Shown here: one piece after another, positions 36,566-45,663 of the stretch
How the letters are laid out: every line of letters starts with the position of its first letter
Numbering within the stretch: position 1 is the first letter of the stretch
NCBI RefSeq assembly: GCF_001424405.1
Contig: NZ_LMPS01000001.1
Location: forward strand, 208,239-272,238
DNA from: Dyadobacter sp. Leaf189
Lineage (GTDB): Bacteria > Bacteroidota > Bacteroidia > Cytophagales > Spirosomataceae
Direction: 5' to 3'
Length of the DNA: 64,000 nucleotides
Made by a program: the position numbers and the translations under genes
Notes under the pieces: model-generated
What the model saw: the letters and a program-made list of their open reading frames with translations, nothing else
Told to the model about the DNA's origin: nothing
The model's database searches: none

Positions 36566-39007
36566 TTAAAGGTCATATTTTTTTATCATGGTTTCTAACC
36601 GACTCACATGCGGACTAATCTGTTGTTGAACAGGAGTTGCATATCCGACCTGTGTATGATGCGCAGGATCAGCAAAACTAATTGTGTCTTTCAACCCTGC
36701 ATGTTCTTGTTGTGTTGTTCCTGGGATGGATTGAAAAAGTGCAAGTAATGGTTTAGCTGATGAGGTGTCCAGCGTGGACGGCACTGGTGCTGAATTAACT
36801 TTCTCATACAAACGGCGTATTAGTGCTTCTGCCAGTACTCTAATGCGATCCACTGCAAACTTCCTATTATCCTCGTTTCCTTTCATCGCATCTTTTATTT
36901 GGGAGAGCTTTTGAGCCATCTCAACTTGTTCTGTCAAAATAGGTCCCGTCTGCTCATACTTTTCAAAATGATAGACTCTAGTGGAACGGTGCTGATTGAG
37001 GGCATTAAGGCGCTCACTTATTTTCTTGGCATGGGATAAGATTATGACTTGCTTGTTATGGTCATCCAAAAGGTGAGGTACAATGTCGCTCATAAAGGAT
37101 TCGGCATGAGCATCATCCATCGATTGGACAGGATCATCTAGAACTATAAAGCCAAACGGCGACACATTGCTATTTGCTCGCATCAAGAAAGTCGCCAATC
37201 CAAGACAATTGAGCTGACACTCGCTTAGCATCGAAGCTGCGTGCATAATTTTACCAAAACTGGATGCATGTAATTTAAGATTATCATTTCCTGGCTCCAT
37301 TTTATGAAAGCCGACTTGCGCTCCAATATTTAGGCGATCATATAAATCTTTGACAATTGTGCCACGTTCATCCAAAAGTGATGTTTGCTCAGCCAGGATT
37401 TTACTCTCAACTTGACGAATTATATTCTGAGTATCGACGAGCAATTGGTTGTATCGAGTTATGAGTTTTATATAATTTATATTTTTTAGGCTCTTTCCAA
37501 CAGAATCTATTTTGGCAATCTCTGTGTCTGATGCAATTATCTCCTGGAGTACAAGGTCAAATTGTAACCATGAGTTGATATAAGTTTTGTATGCGGTATT
37601 TACAGTTGAAGATGTAGTTTCGAACTGCAAGTTGAAGCTATTCAAGCTTTCAACCACTGTTAATACCCTCTGCGGGTCGGTGACTGCAACAGCTAAATCT
37701 GTGAGTGAATTTGTTATTTGTTCGAGTAAAGAATTTATTGTTGATTTTGCATTAACCCAATCATCATGAACTATTAGGAAATCCTGTAAAGCCAGTGATT
37801 GGCTTGGGAATAACGATACTAGCTTTGTTCTTTCATCAGGTGTTAGACCATTAATGCCAAGCCGTCCTATGTCGGATATAAGTCGTGTAGTTAAAGTAGA
37901 TAAGCTGGAAATTGAAGAATTTAGTGCGGAATGTGCTGCAGTAGCCTCAGAAGATGCTTTGATCCTTCCATTTAATTCTTCCTGTTTAGACTTTGTCAGA
38001 GTATCTTGTTCACAAAGAGGACAGATTTCATCACTTGCAAAGCCTAGTCCCATTCGCCAAAAATTAAGTAGAGCAATATTGAAGGCTTTGACGCTCGCTT
38101 TCAAAACTTCTTGTATTTTGCCAATGGTATTTAGTAGCTCGACTTGCAGTTTACTAGCAGTGTCCCTGTACTGGCTAAAAGACTGCTCGTAATTTTGCAG
38201 TGGTTTTACAGTACTTGTATTAAGGACATTGTTTGCAATCGACTGACGTTTTGTTCGCAATGCAATTAAAGCGTTTTCAACATCAGGAGATTGTGTTTTT
38301 GACAAAGCGTTTGCGGCGGCCAACAGCGTTTTAATGTCAGTTGTAGATGATACCTGCATTGGACTCTGCTGCCATCGCTTGGCAAGATCTCTCGTTTCGT
38401 CAATTTGAGCTAAGCCACTAACAAAACCAGACAGTTCCTTGCGAGCTAAGATTACAGTATTCGGCGGTGTTCGCTGTAGTGACGATCTCGCACTTTCCAA
38501 TGAACTCTTGAGATCAACTAATTCATCTAGTCCAAGCGCTGCGCAAACTGCATCTCTTCGATCCTTTGGACTTGAATGAATGATTGATTGTAGTCCATTT
38601 TGAGCAATGATAGGGTAGACCGCTTCAACCGGTGATAAACCGATGGAAGCAAACAGTGCTGGAATTCCGTCTACAAAGGTTATACTTGTTTCATTGGCTT
38701 CAAGTTTGCGCCTCAGCTTATAATCATTGCCTTGATAACTGACAGTTGCTTCAACATAGACATCGTCAATTGCATGAACATTCTTATAACTATCGGCGTG
38801 CTCTCTTTTACTATTTTTATCCCCTCGTTCACGTCTTTTTGTTGAACCATAGAAAAGCCATTCAATGGCCTCAGATATGCTCGTTTTGCCAAAGCCATTT
38901 GGTCCAAAAAAAAGTAGCAGATCTCCGTCGAAATTTATTGGTGAGGAACTTGATCCAAAACCTCGAAAATTGTGGATGCTAAGTTCACGAAGCCGCATCT
39001 GTGTCAT
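36566..39007 (-). CDS. SMC/RecN-like ABC-type ATPase
   Basis: This 813-residue protein has an SMC-like head split by a long helical middle. Walker A is FFGPNGFGKTSISEAIEW (residues 33-50). A zinc-hook-like CPLCEQD lies near residue 335. The signature-like LSECQLNCLG is near residue 615, Walker B with D-loop (FIVLDDPVQSMDDAH) near residue 640, and a switch His in VIILSHAKK. Such proteins tether or process DNA ends. It overlaps the 3' end of a 61-aa gene by 23 bp, forming a two-gene unit of the size seen in solitary defence loci. No nuclease domain is visible. Confidence 0.8.
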   Translation of the reverse strand: MTQMRLRELSIHNFRGFGSSSSPINFDGDLLLFFGPNGFGKTSISEAIEWLFYGSTKRRERGDKNSKREHADSYKNVHAIDDVYVEATVSYQGNDYKLRRKLEANETSITFVDGIPALFASIGLSPVEAVYPIIAQNGLQSIIHSSPKDRRDAVCAALGLDELVDLKSSLESARSSLQRTPPNTVILARKELSGFVSGLAQIDETRDLAKRWQQSPMQVSSTTDIKTLLAAANALSKTQSPDVENALIALRTKRQSIANNVLNTSTVKPLQNYEQSFSQYRDTASKLQVELLNTIGKIQEVLKASVKAFNIALLNFWRMGLGFASDEICPLCEQDTLTKSKQEELNGRIKASSEATAAHSALNSSISSLSTLTTRLISDIGRLGINGLTPDERTKLVSLFPSQSLALQDFLIVHDDWVNAKSTINSLLEQITNSLTDLAVAVTDPQRVLTVVESLNSFNLQFETTSSTVNTAYKTYINSWLQFDLVLQEIIASDTEIAKIDSVGKSLKNINYIKLITRYNQLLVDTQNIIRQVESKILAEQTSLLDERGTIVKDLYDRLNIGAQVGFHKMEPGNDNLKLHASSFGKIMHAASMLSECQLNCLGLATFLMRANSNVSPFGFIVLDDPVQSMDDAHAESFMSDIVPHLLDDHNKQVIILSHAKKISERLNALNQHRSTRVYHFEKYEQTGPILTEQVEMAQKLSQIKDAMKGNEDNRKFAVDRIRVLAEALIRRLYEKVNSAPVPSTLDTSSAKPLLALFQSIPGTTQQEHAGLKDTISFADPAHHTQVGYATPVQQQISPHVSRLETMIKKYDL

Positions 39008-39170
39008 TCTCGGTTAGTGATTTCTCCATTACTTCTCTTAATAAAGTTGGATAATCAGACTGGGAAAACGATTTGTCTCGCAATGAGTCAGCAAACCTCT
39101 CAAAAAGTAACTTAGATAATGGCGTTGATGCACTGGCAACAAGTTCGTCAATATAGGGTAAGGGTTTCAT
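38985..39170 (-). CDS. small hypothetical protein paired with the SMC-like ATPase
   Basis: This 61-residue acidic, helical protein (MKPLPYIDELVASAST to ENDTDAAS) sits directly upstream of the SMC-like ATPase, whose start lies inside its 3' end. The 23-bp overlap implies coupled translation and a joint function. No family is recognised. It could be a regulatory or adaptor subunit. Confidence 0.55.
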   Translation of the reverse strand: MKPLPYIDELVASASTPLSKLLFERFADSLRDKSFSQSDYPTLLREVMEKSLTENDTDAAS

Positions 39171-39357
39171 TTACTTCCAGGAGGTTAATAAGGTTGCATG
39201 TTACCAATATTCGGTCGAAATGCAAAGGTGATTTGATTATTCGGTGACTTTAGAGGCTTTTTCTTGGAAATAGGCAAAAATTTGAACTGAGGCCTCAAAG
39301 AGATTGCGCCTATTGTTTGTTATTAATCCTTCTTAACGTTTATCGTTTTCTGTTGGT

Positions 39358-39397
39358 AATAGGAATATATTCAGTGTATGATGTATATATTCCTATT
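39358..39397. promoter_or_regulatory. 13-bp perfect inverted repeat, candidate operator
   Basis: AATAGGAATATAT (39358-39370) and ATATATTCCTATT (39385-39397) are exact complements with a 14-nt spacer. It lies 37 bp upstream of the HTH gene. The long AT-rich arms suggest binding by a dimer, possibly the HTH protein itself. Confidence 0.55.
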
Positions 39398-39434
39398 AAG
39401 GGTTTTATGGGGTCACAACCGACAGGAGAATACA

Positions 39435-39629
39435 ATGATCAAAACGCACTTAATCGAAACTTTGCTTGATCGAAAAGCAGCAGCACGCTACTTGGCCGTT
39501 TCACCAGGGACACTCGCCGTTTGGGATTGCACTAAACGCTACGATTTAAAGCCGATCAAAGTAGGGCGAGCCGTCCGTTATCGAAAGTCCGATTTGGATA
39601 AATTCTTAGACGATCGCTTGGTTCGCTAA
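39435..39629 (+). CDS. excisionase/MerR-like helix-turn-helix protein
   Basis: This 64-residue DNA-binding protein starts at the ATG at 39435, which has AGGAG at 39424-39428. An upstream in-frame start is poorly placed. The winged-HTH pattern LLDRKAAARYLAVSPGTLAVWD, then VGRAVRYRKSDLDKFLDDR, is that of AlpA/Xis-like proteins that control excision or early genes of mobile elements. It heads a rightward group with a primase-like gene and ardC. Confidence 0.82.
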   Translation: MIKTHLIETLLDRKAAARYLAVSPGTLAVWDCTKRYDLKPIKVGRAVRYRKSDLDKFLDDRLVR

Positions 39630-39671
39630 CCAACTCTGCGTTTCAAACAGCTACATTTTTAGGAGAATGAC

Positions 39672-40598
39672 ATGAACATCGATCATGCCAAAGCCATCTC
39701 TATGCCTGAAATTCTAGCGAGGCTAGACAGGCATCCGAGACGGATCAGTAGTGATAAGGCACTATATCTCTCACCACTCCGCAAGGAAAAGACACCGAGT
39801 TTTTGGGTCTATCTTAAAACTAATCGCTGGTACGACTACGGAGAGGCTGCTGGGGGAGATTTAATCGATTTTGTGCGCCTCTATCTGAAAGCCAACAAGG
39901 AGGACTATACAACCCCAGATGCATTACGCTGGATTAAAAATATGGCGACGAATGATATAATTATTCGGCCAATTCAGTTTCTGGATAAGCATGAAATCAC
40001 CGATCCACAACTTGTCGTCAAATCGGCTAAACCGATCGAACATTTGGCGTTGATCCGATACTTAGGTCAGCGGAAAATTGACCTCAATCTTGCCAAGGAG
40101 CGTCTCCAAGAAGTTCAGGTCGAAAACAAGTCGACCGGTAAATTTTTCTTTGCGCTTGGGTTTAAGAATGAAGATGGGGGATACGAATTACGCAACCCAT
40201 TCTTTAAAGGAAGCACCAAACCAAAGACCATAACTTTTGTTAGGGGGGCTAATCCACTGTCGCAACGCATACATGTGTTTGAAGGTTTCATGGATTATCT
40301 TTCCGCCGTCAGCCGACTTGGTAAAGACTATCTGGACGGTGACAGCATCATTCTCAATTCAATTTCCTGCTTATCCAAGGCCTTCCCATACATTCGCAAT
40401 TACGGCTATCGCGTCGCTTATAGCTGGATGGACAATGACAAATCAGGAACGAACGCATCACGATTGCTAGCTGAATTCTTAAATACTCAACAGGACATTC
40501 AGCATATCCGCATGAATAATCTTTATGCACCACACAAAGACGTCAATGAATGGCATGTGGCGATGTCATCACATACCAAACCAATCATTCACCGATGA
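39672..40598 (+). CDS. toprim-domain primase-like protein of a mobile element
   Basis: This 308-residue protein is typical of Bacteroidota plasmids and islands. The N-terminal part has a CHC2-primase-like layout without the zinc cysteines (YLSPLRKEKTPSFWVY, then WYDYGEAAGGDLIDFVRLY, about residues 33-78). The toprim part shows HVFEGFMDYLSAVSRL (about residue 200) and YSWMDNDKSGTNASRLLAEF (about residue 255), which supply the Glu and the DxD metal ligands. It may prime complementary-strand synthesis after transfer. A GGAG lies 9 bp before the start. Confidence 0.85.
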   Translation: MNIDHAKAISMPEILARLDRHPRRISSDKALYLSPLRKEKTPSFWVYLKTNRWYDYGEAAGGDLIDFVRLYLKANKEDYTTPDALRWIKNMATNDIIIRPIQFLDKHEITDPQLVVKSAKPIEHLALIRYLGQRKIDLNLAKERLQEVQVENKSTGKFFFALGFKNEDGGYELRNPFFKGSTKPKTITFVRGANPLSQRIHVFEGFMDYLSAVSRLGKDYLDGDSIILNSISCLSKAFPYIRNYGYRVAYSWMDNDKSGTNASRLLAEFLNTQQDIQHIRMNNLYAPHKDVNEWHVAMSSHTKPIIHR

Positions 40599-40620
40599 GT
40601 TTTGCGTCAGTGTTAATTCT

Positions 40621-40778
40621 CTCCGGAATCAGGGTTTAAGTCGCTGATGATATCCAGTGCCACTCACTGCACTAACAAGAATTTTCGCCTGGCTACGCCA
40701 TTCCCCGCCCAACCAAAATTCTTGCCGTTTGTTCGCTTTTGCACCGGATGATTCCATCACCGAACCCTGACACCGGAG
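40621..40778 (+). promoter_or_regulatory. large imperfect hairpin upstream of ardC, candidate single-strand promoter or origin
   Basis: The 158-nt segment folds on itself through five matched blocks in order. These are CTCCGG/CCGGAG, TCAGGGTT/AACCCTGA, TGATG/CATCA, ATCC-GTGC/GCAC-GGAT and a perfect 10-bp CAAGAATTTT/AAAATTCTTG (40676-40685, 40715-40724). About 37 pairs form with small mismatches between them. It ends 60 bp before ardC. Long mismatched hairpins ahead of anti-restriction genes resemble Frpo/ssi-type elements that work on incoming single-stranded DNA. Confidence 0.5.
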
Positions 40779-40838
40779 AAAATTAGAAAACTTCGAATTC
40801 TAAACTTACCATTTTGAATCATTGAAAAGGAGCATGCT

Positions 40839-41732
40839 TTGATCCAAGAGCCACAAATCCAAACTGACATCTATTCTCGTGTGACTAATAAAATCATGTC
40901 TGATCTTGAACAAGGAAACCTGACCTGGCGTCAACCCTGGAATTCACAGAACATGTCTGCAACGGTCAATCTGCCGCTTCGCTGGAATAATATCCCATAT
41001 ACAGGCATTAACACCATTCTGCTCTGGGCAACTGCTGCTGAAAAAAGCTATCCCTTGTCCCACTGGATGACGTTCAATCAGGCATTGGATATGAAAGGTT
41101 CAGTTATCAAAGGTGAGAAGGGAACCCAGATTGTCTATGCCGACCACTTAATCAGAGAAGAAGAGGGCAAGGATGGACAAACTGAGACCAGAAAGATCCC
41201 CTTCCTCAAAACCTACACTGTTTTCAACGCATCCCAAATAAATGGCTTGCCTGATCAGTTCTATGCTATACCAGAACCAAAATCGAACAATCGTCCGCAA
41301 CGTATCGCCGAACTGGAAGAATTCTTTGCCAACACCAAAGCTGATATCTATACCGGACGCGAAGCATCTTATTCTCAACTATCCGACCGTATTCAAATGC
41401 CGCCCGTAGAGAGCTTCAATACGATTAAAGATTACTACGCAATTTTAGCGCATGAAGTAACTCACTGGACAAAACACCCAACCAGATTGAACCGGGATCT
41501 GGGACGTAAGCAATTTGGTGATGAAGGATATGCGAAAGAGGAACTAGTTGCAGAAATTGGAGCTTGCTTTCTGGCAGCATATCTTGGTTTTGAACCAATG
41601 CCAGAAGAACGTCATGCTGCTTATATTCAACATTGGCTTAAAGCATTGAAAGATGACAAACGGTTAATCTTTTCAGCTGCATCCCACGCGCAAAAGGCAG
41701 TTGAATTTGTCCGTAGCCTTCAACCTTCATAG
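40839..41732 (+). CDS. ardC: ArdC-family anti-restriction protein
   Basis: This 297-residue protein has the ArdC layout. An N-terminal ssDNA-binding domain is at residues 1-130 (RVTNKIMSDLEQGNLTWRQPW, then RWNNIPYTGINTILLW). A zincin-like metallopeptidase domain follows with HEVTHWTKH as the HExxH site (about residue 205) and a downstream EELVAEIGACFLA Glu. ArdC protects incoming single-stranded DNA against restriction during conjugation. It follows a long hairpin in the intergenic region and lies near the MOBF relaxase gene, in keeping with a leading-region role. Confidence 0.88.
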   Translation: MIQEPQIQTDIYSRVTNKIMSDLEQGNLTWRQPWNSQNMSATVNLPLRWNNIPYTGINTILLWATAAEKSYPLSHWMTFNQALDMKGSVIKGEKGTQIVYADHLIREEEGKDGQTETRKIPFLKTYTVFNASQINGLPDQFYAIPEPKSNNRPQRIAELEEFFANTKADIYTGREASYSQLSDRIQMPPVESFNTIKDYYAILAHEVTHWTKHPTRLNRDLGRKQFGDEGYAKEELVAEIGACFLAAYLGFEPMPEERHAAYIQHWLKALKDDKRLIFSAASHAQKAVEFVRSLQPS

Positions 41733-41963
41733 GTGTAAGACTTGTTGGATATCTTTCGATAAATGATTTCAGTTTAGATCAAATCTGCTTTGTTTGGTCT
41801 GTCGATATATGCTGTCAGCATAGCGGAACGCCCGTGCTGGCGCTTATCCCTGATTTTTATTGCATAAAAATCATCTTCGACTCCGCTTCGCTCCGGGGAG
41901 CTGTCACGTTCTTATCCGCTATTTTTGCTTCCATCATCAACAACAAAACAAAGGAGATTATTG

Positions 41964-42167
41964 ATGACAACTGAAAACCAAACCGAAAAGAAATTCCCAA
42001 CTCACACTGTTTATTACTTAACAGATAAGAAGGGTTCTGATCAAAAAGACTGGAATAAAGCCGGTGCTGCATGGATACATGCGGACAATGACGGTATGAA
42101 CCTGTCTTTAAATATCATGGGTCAACATATCCCTTTGGTTATTCGTAAAGCCAAACCAAGAGAATAA
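41964..42167 (+). CDS. small hypothetical protein
   Basis: This 67-residue protein starts at the ATG at 41964, 7 bp after AAGGAG. The sequence (VYYLTDKKGSDQKDWNKAGAAW, then NMGQHIPLVIRK) resembles short conserved proteins found on conjugative plasmids. These are sometimes described as modifiers of membrane or transfer functions, but I cannot name a family. A hairpin (41851-41873, TGATTTTTAT with ATAAAAATCA) lies in its leader, and a terminator follows the stop. Confidence 0.65.
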   Translation: MTTENQTEKKFPTHTVYYLTDKKGSDQKDWNKAGAAWIHADNDGMNLSLNIMGQHIPLVIRKAKPRE

Positions 42168-42174
42168 TATCACT

Positions 42175-42198
42175 GCCGGGCAAAGCAATTTGCCCGGC
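42175..42198. terminator. hairpin between convergent genes
   Basis: A perfect 10-bp stem (GCCGGGCAAA with TTTGCCCGGC) around GCAA separates two convergent stops at 42167 and 42203. The T-run is weak, so termination strength is uncertain. Confidence 0.75.
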
Positions 42199-42202
42199 TT
42201 CC

Positions 42203-42607
42203 TTAATTTTCTTGTTTCTCAATTTCAATTTTTACTACAATGCTTTCTTCTACCATTTCTTGTGGAATGTATCTTTCTTCAATCGCCGTAATGGTTTTTG
42301 GCACATGATCGAGCAGTTGCGCAAACAACGTTTCTAACCGATATCCTTCGAGTACAACATCCTGCGATGAAAAACCTAACCGGATTTTGTTCATCTCATC
42401 CCCAGGGATAAAGTCGGCAGATATAAGATACGCATAGTTGAAGAATGACTGACCTCCATCGGGCCAGACAAAGCATAAATTCCGTGCATTCCCAAATGAA
42501 TGGATTGGCGGATCGCCATTAACCGGAATCTCTTCCAGTTCCGTCCCCGCGCTGGCCAGATTGTTCTCCCGCATCTGCTCGAAGCGTGATTTAAATCCCT
42601 GGTTCAT
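42203..42607 (-). CDS. hypothetical protein downstream of the MOBF relaxase
   Basis: This 134-residue soluble protein overlaps the relaxase 3' end by 17 bp, so translation is likely coupled. Its centre (NARNLCFVWPDGGQSFFNYAYLISADF) resembles a small globular fold. The C-terminus is acidic and lysine-rich. I recognise no family, and relaxosome or entry function is an inference from its position. Confidence 0.6.
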   Translation of the reverse strand: MNQGFKSRFEQMRENNLASAGTELEEIPVNGDPPIHSFGNARNLCFVWPDGGQSFFNYAYLISADFIPGDEMNKIRLGFSSQDVVLEGYRLETLFAQLLDHVPKTITAIEERYIPQEMVEESIVVKIEIEKQEN

Positions 42608-45332
42608 AATCTATGCCTTTGGTTATTGGCTTGGATTTTTTGGAGGTGACTGGCGCTTTGAATTTCGGCTTTTGCAAATTTCGTCGAACGTTGTCACTGG
42701 CGAGTTCCTCAACCTGTTTCCGTTTACGCATCAATTCCAAGGCAGATTGTCTGTCACCAATCCGCTGTGCGTAGGAGAGCAGCTCTTCCTTGTCGTCAGT
42801 ATAAATACGGGCACGGTCACGTCCACGCGAAACGGAGACGTAGAGCTGTTTGGCATCCGTTGCCGGAAACGTTGCAGCCGGTTGAGATATGAATACTTCA
42901 TCAACTGTCTTACCCTGGCTGGCATGTGACGTAATGCAATAAGCATGGGCAACATGCCCAAAATCCTTGTTGATCTTGTATGTGGCTTTGCTGATAGTGT
43001 TTATTAATTCAATGTCACCGCTCTTTTTAACCGATGACACTTGCAGCAGCTGACCATTATTTAGCCTTTTCGTTTGATCATCAAAACCATTGCGTGTTAT
43101 CCGCACAAGGTCGCCTCTAGCCAGGTCAAGCGATTTTTCCCGGTAAACATCGTAGAATGCGCTTTTGTTGGTCGGTAGCAATTGCGTTTCATTTTTACTA
43201 CTGCGGATCAAAATATGGCGATCATTGCACTCCTCGACTTTCCAGCGGCTGCCGCGCTGGATGCCTTCCATATTCTGATTAAACTGGATAACATTGCCAA
43301 CATTGATATTACGCCAGTCACTTCTTTCAGCTTCCGTGAGGTTTCGGTTTACTAGGCGTGTTGCCGTGATTTCTTTCTTTCCCAATACGCCAGCGTTTCG
43401 GAGGGCGTGCCGAATATCACCTGTGACTTCTTCGCTTTGGTGGTGGGTAGGAGAGATAATGAGAGCAGTCTTTCCCTTCTTTACCGTGTTAGTGAAATCT
43501 TTTACCAGCGCCTCATTGGGCTTCAGAGGGTCAATGTCTTGAATAGCTTCCATCCCGATAAGCTTCTCAAAGGCACCTTTCACATCGCCATTAGAAAGGT
43601 CTTCAACGGCCTTACGATAATTTTCATTTCGCTGTCGGTATATCTTGTTCACTTCGGCGGTTTTGATCTGGCCAACCGTATTAAGGATGCGCAACGCGTC
43701 ACCGCGAATAACCGCTGAATGCTGTCTTGTATCACCACCAAGGATCAATCGGGCGTTTTGCCGGATTGACAACTCCAGCAAGGCTGTCATGTCCTGGGTG
43801 CCTAATAACCCGGCTTCGTCCACCCATAGCACTTGCCCGGCAAGTTCCTCCTGCATCTTTTGGTCAATTAATAACTTCGATACAGTTTCGGCACCTAGGA
43901 AGCCTTCGTCTTTCAGAACGCCTCGTGAGGCTTGCGAAGTAGGGGCGACAACTGTGACTGTCTTGCCAGCACTCTCGATGTGTTTGACAGCTTCCTGCAT
44001 CAAGGTGGTTTTGCCAGAACCAGCGGCGCCACGAATGATTGAAACACGATTAGTGGTTGTCAGAACATATGAAACAGCCGCTGCTTGCTGGCCGTCCAGC
44101 TTAAGTTCCGGTGCTTTGATACACAAAGGGGTTAGTCTGCCTTGTCCCGATCTGGCTAACTTCACCATATAATGCTCTTCGGCTAGCACAGCCTCAGTCG
44201 TTAGTAAGGTTTGATCGTGATCTTTGACACCGATAATGCGGCTGTCATTGCTCAGAATGGTTGTTACAGCATCGAGGCTAATTGCCCTGTCGCCGATGCC
44301 TTGGCGATAGGCGCTTTCTAGCAACCGCCGGTCGCGTATGACTGATGCCCGTTCAAACCCATGCAAAATGGCATGGTCAACGCAATCTTTGGCATGCTTG
44401 GCTTCTTTGAGCTTTTCGGGTGCATAACGGATAGACCGCTCTGATTTGCCGTCTTCCTCTGATCCGAGTTCTTTAATCTGCCGCTTCCAGTCAGTTTTGA
44501 GCTCATCCATACCAACACCTTTTTGCTTTTTGGCGCGGGTGCGGGCACCCAGCGCACCGAGCTCATCTATATCTGTGACGGCCTTTTCCTTAGCAATCCG
44601 GCCGATCTCATCTGTCCGCTTTGAAAACAGGTTGATGACACGTTCGGGTACATTTTCGATTTCAAATGATTTTTCGGTACGCACGATGCCATAGCAAAGA
44701 TCAATCAATTGGTCAGATAGATATTTATGAAAACGCGCCTGGTAGTAGGGCATGTCCCGCTTGATATCCCGGAACTGTCCGGCCTTTACCTTCTGTTCCT
44801 GTTCATCCCAAGTCTGGTTGAAGACAAAGCAATGGGCGTGAACGTGCGGGTCGGGAAAGTGTCCTTTAACTGGACGTGCGGTCTGATGGACAAAATCTGC
44901 CCATAGAAGCTCACCTGTCAGCCTGTCGTCATCTCGGCCGCCCTTGCGCACCCTCGTTTTGGCATCGGCTTCTATGTCCTTCATTGTGGCCTTAACGCTT
45001 GCCTCAAATGCTTTCAGTAGATGGTCATCCTTGGATAGGGCATGGAGGATGGACACTGATTTGGGACAATGGAAATTAATGTCATAGCCGGTAGTGCGCT
45101 CCTTCTTCGTTCGCGGAGTTAAATGCTCACCTGTGAACGGATGGACGTTTTCGCAGAGGGCGAAAAACGTCTCTTTCGTCGCTCTCCCGGCCAATCCCAA
45201 TCGTTTTGCAAGTTTGCCCTGAATATGGCCATTCAACTCTTGATCATTAACGTAATAATCTGCTTTTGAAAGCGATTGCGAGAAATAGGCCTTCGCTTGG
45301 GCTGCGCTGTTGCTTTGGATCATTCGTATCAT
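42591..45332 (-). CDS. MOBF (TrwC/TraI-type) conjugative relaxase-helicase
   Basis: This 913-residue relaxase is fused to an SF1 helicase. The N-terminal HUH part has IQSNSAAQAKAYFSQSL with a Tyr pair near YY (residues 26-27) and the three-His site DPHVHAHCFVFN (about residue 155). The helicase has Walker A IIRGAAGSGKTTLMQEAV (about residue 432), a DEAG box LWVDEAGLLG, and late motifs ITSHASQGKTVDEV and LYVSVSRGRDRARIY (about residues 810-840). It would nick and unwind plasmid-like DNA. It is the second relaxase in the element. No obvious ribosome site precedes the ATG at 45332. Confidence 0.92.
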   Translation of the reverse strand: MIRMIQSNSAAQAKAYFSQSLSKADYYVNDQELNGHIQGKLAKRLGLAGRATKETFFALCENVHPFTGEHLTPRTKKERTTGYDINFHCPKSVSILHALSKDDHLLKAFEASVKATMKDIEADAKTRVRKGGRDDDRLTGELLWADFVHQTARPVKGHFPDPHVHAHCFVFNQTWDEQEQKVKAGQFRDIKRDMPYYQARFHKYLSDQLIDLCYGIVRTEKSFEIENVPERVINLFSKRTDEIGRIAKEKAVTDIDELGALGARTRAKKQKGVGMDELKTDWKRQIKELGSEEDGKSERSIRYAPEKLKEAKHAKDCVDHAILHGFERASVIRDRRLLESAYRQGIGDRAISLDAVTTILSNDSRIIGVKDHDQTLLTTEAVLAEEHYMVKLARSGQGRLTPLCIKAPELKLDGQQAAAVSYVLTTTNRVSIIRGAAGSGKTTLMQEAVKHIESAGKTVTVVAPTSQASRGVLKDEGFLGAETVSKLLIDQKMQEELAGQVLWVDEAGLLGTQDMTALLELSIRQNARLILGGDTRQHSAVIRGDALRILNTVGQIKTAEVNKIYRQRNENYRKAVEDLSNGDVKGAFEKLIGMEAIQDIDPLKPNEALVKDFTNTVKKGKTALIISPTHHQSEEVTGDIRHALRNAGVLGKKEITATRLVNRNLTEAERSDWRNINVGNVIQFNQNMEGIQRGSRWKVEECNDRHILIRSSKNETQLLPTNKSAFYDVYREKSLDLARGDLVRITRNGFDDQTKRLNNGQLLQVSSVKKSGDIELINTISKATYKINKDFGHVAHAYCITSHASQGKTVDEVFISQPAATFPATDAKQLYVSVSRGRDRARIYTDDKEELLSYAQRIGDRQSALELMRKRKQVEELASDNVRRNLQKPKFKAPVTSKKSKPITKGIDYEPGI

Positions 45333-45663
45333 ACCAATGATCTTACAGGAGGAGTTATATCACGGTCGTCTGTTTCTAAATGGCGTAAGAAAAAACCATC
45401 TTCATTAAACATCACCGTTAAAGATGCTGTGTTGACGAGATCGTATGAGCTGTGCAGGAGAAAAATTTAATCCGTTAAACAAACTTGTATCAGACGTCTT
45501 CCCTAAGCACAGCTTAGTGCGTCCAAAATAGAAAGGATTTTAAAATTGCAACACAGGTATCTTGAAATGCCGGAGAGGTTCGTTGATGAAGAGGATGAAT
45601 TACTTGACCTGCAAAAAGTAAAAAATAATAGCGACTATATATTTGCACTAAAAAATATTCCCA
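45333..45663. other. upstream region of the MOBF relaxase, possible second oriT
   Basis: This 331-bp stretch contains no confident gene. An inverted repeat, GATCATT (45318-45324) and AATGATC (45336-45342), spans the relaxase start and could be an autoregulatory or nick-region site. A weak 56-residue frame starting at 45567 overlaps the next small gene and is not called. Confidence 0.35.
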
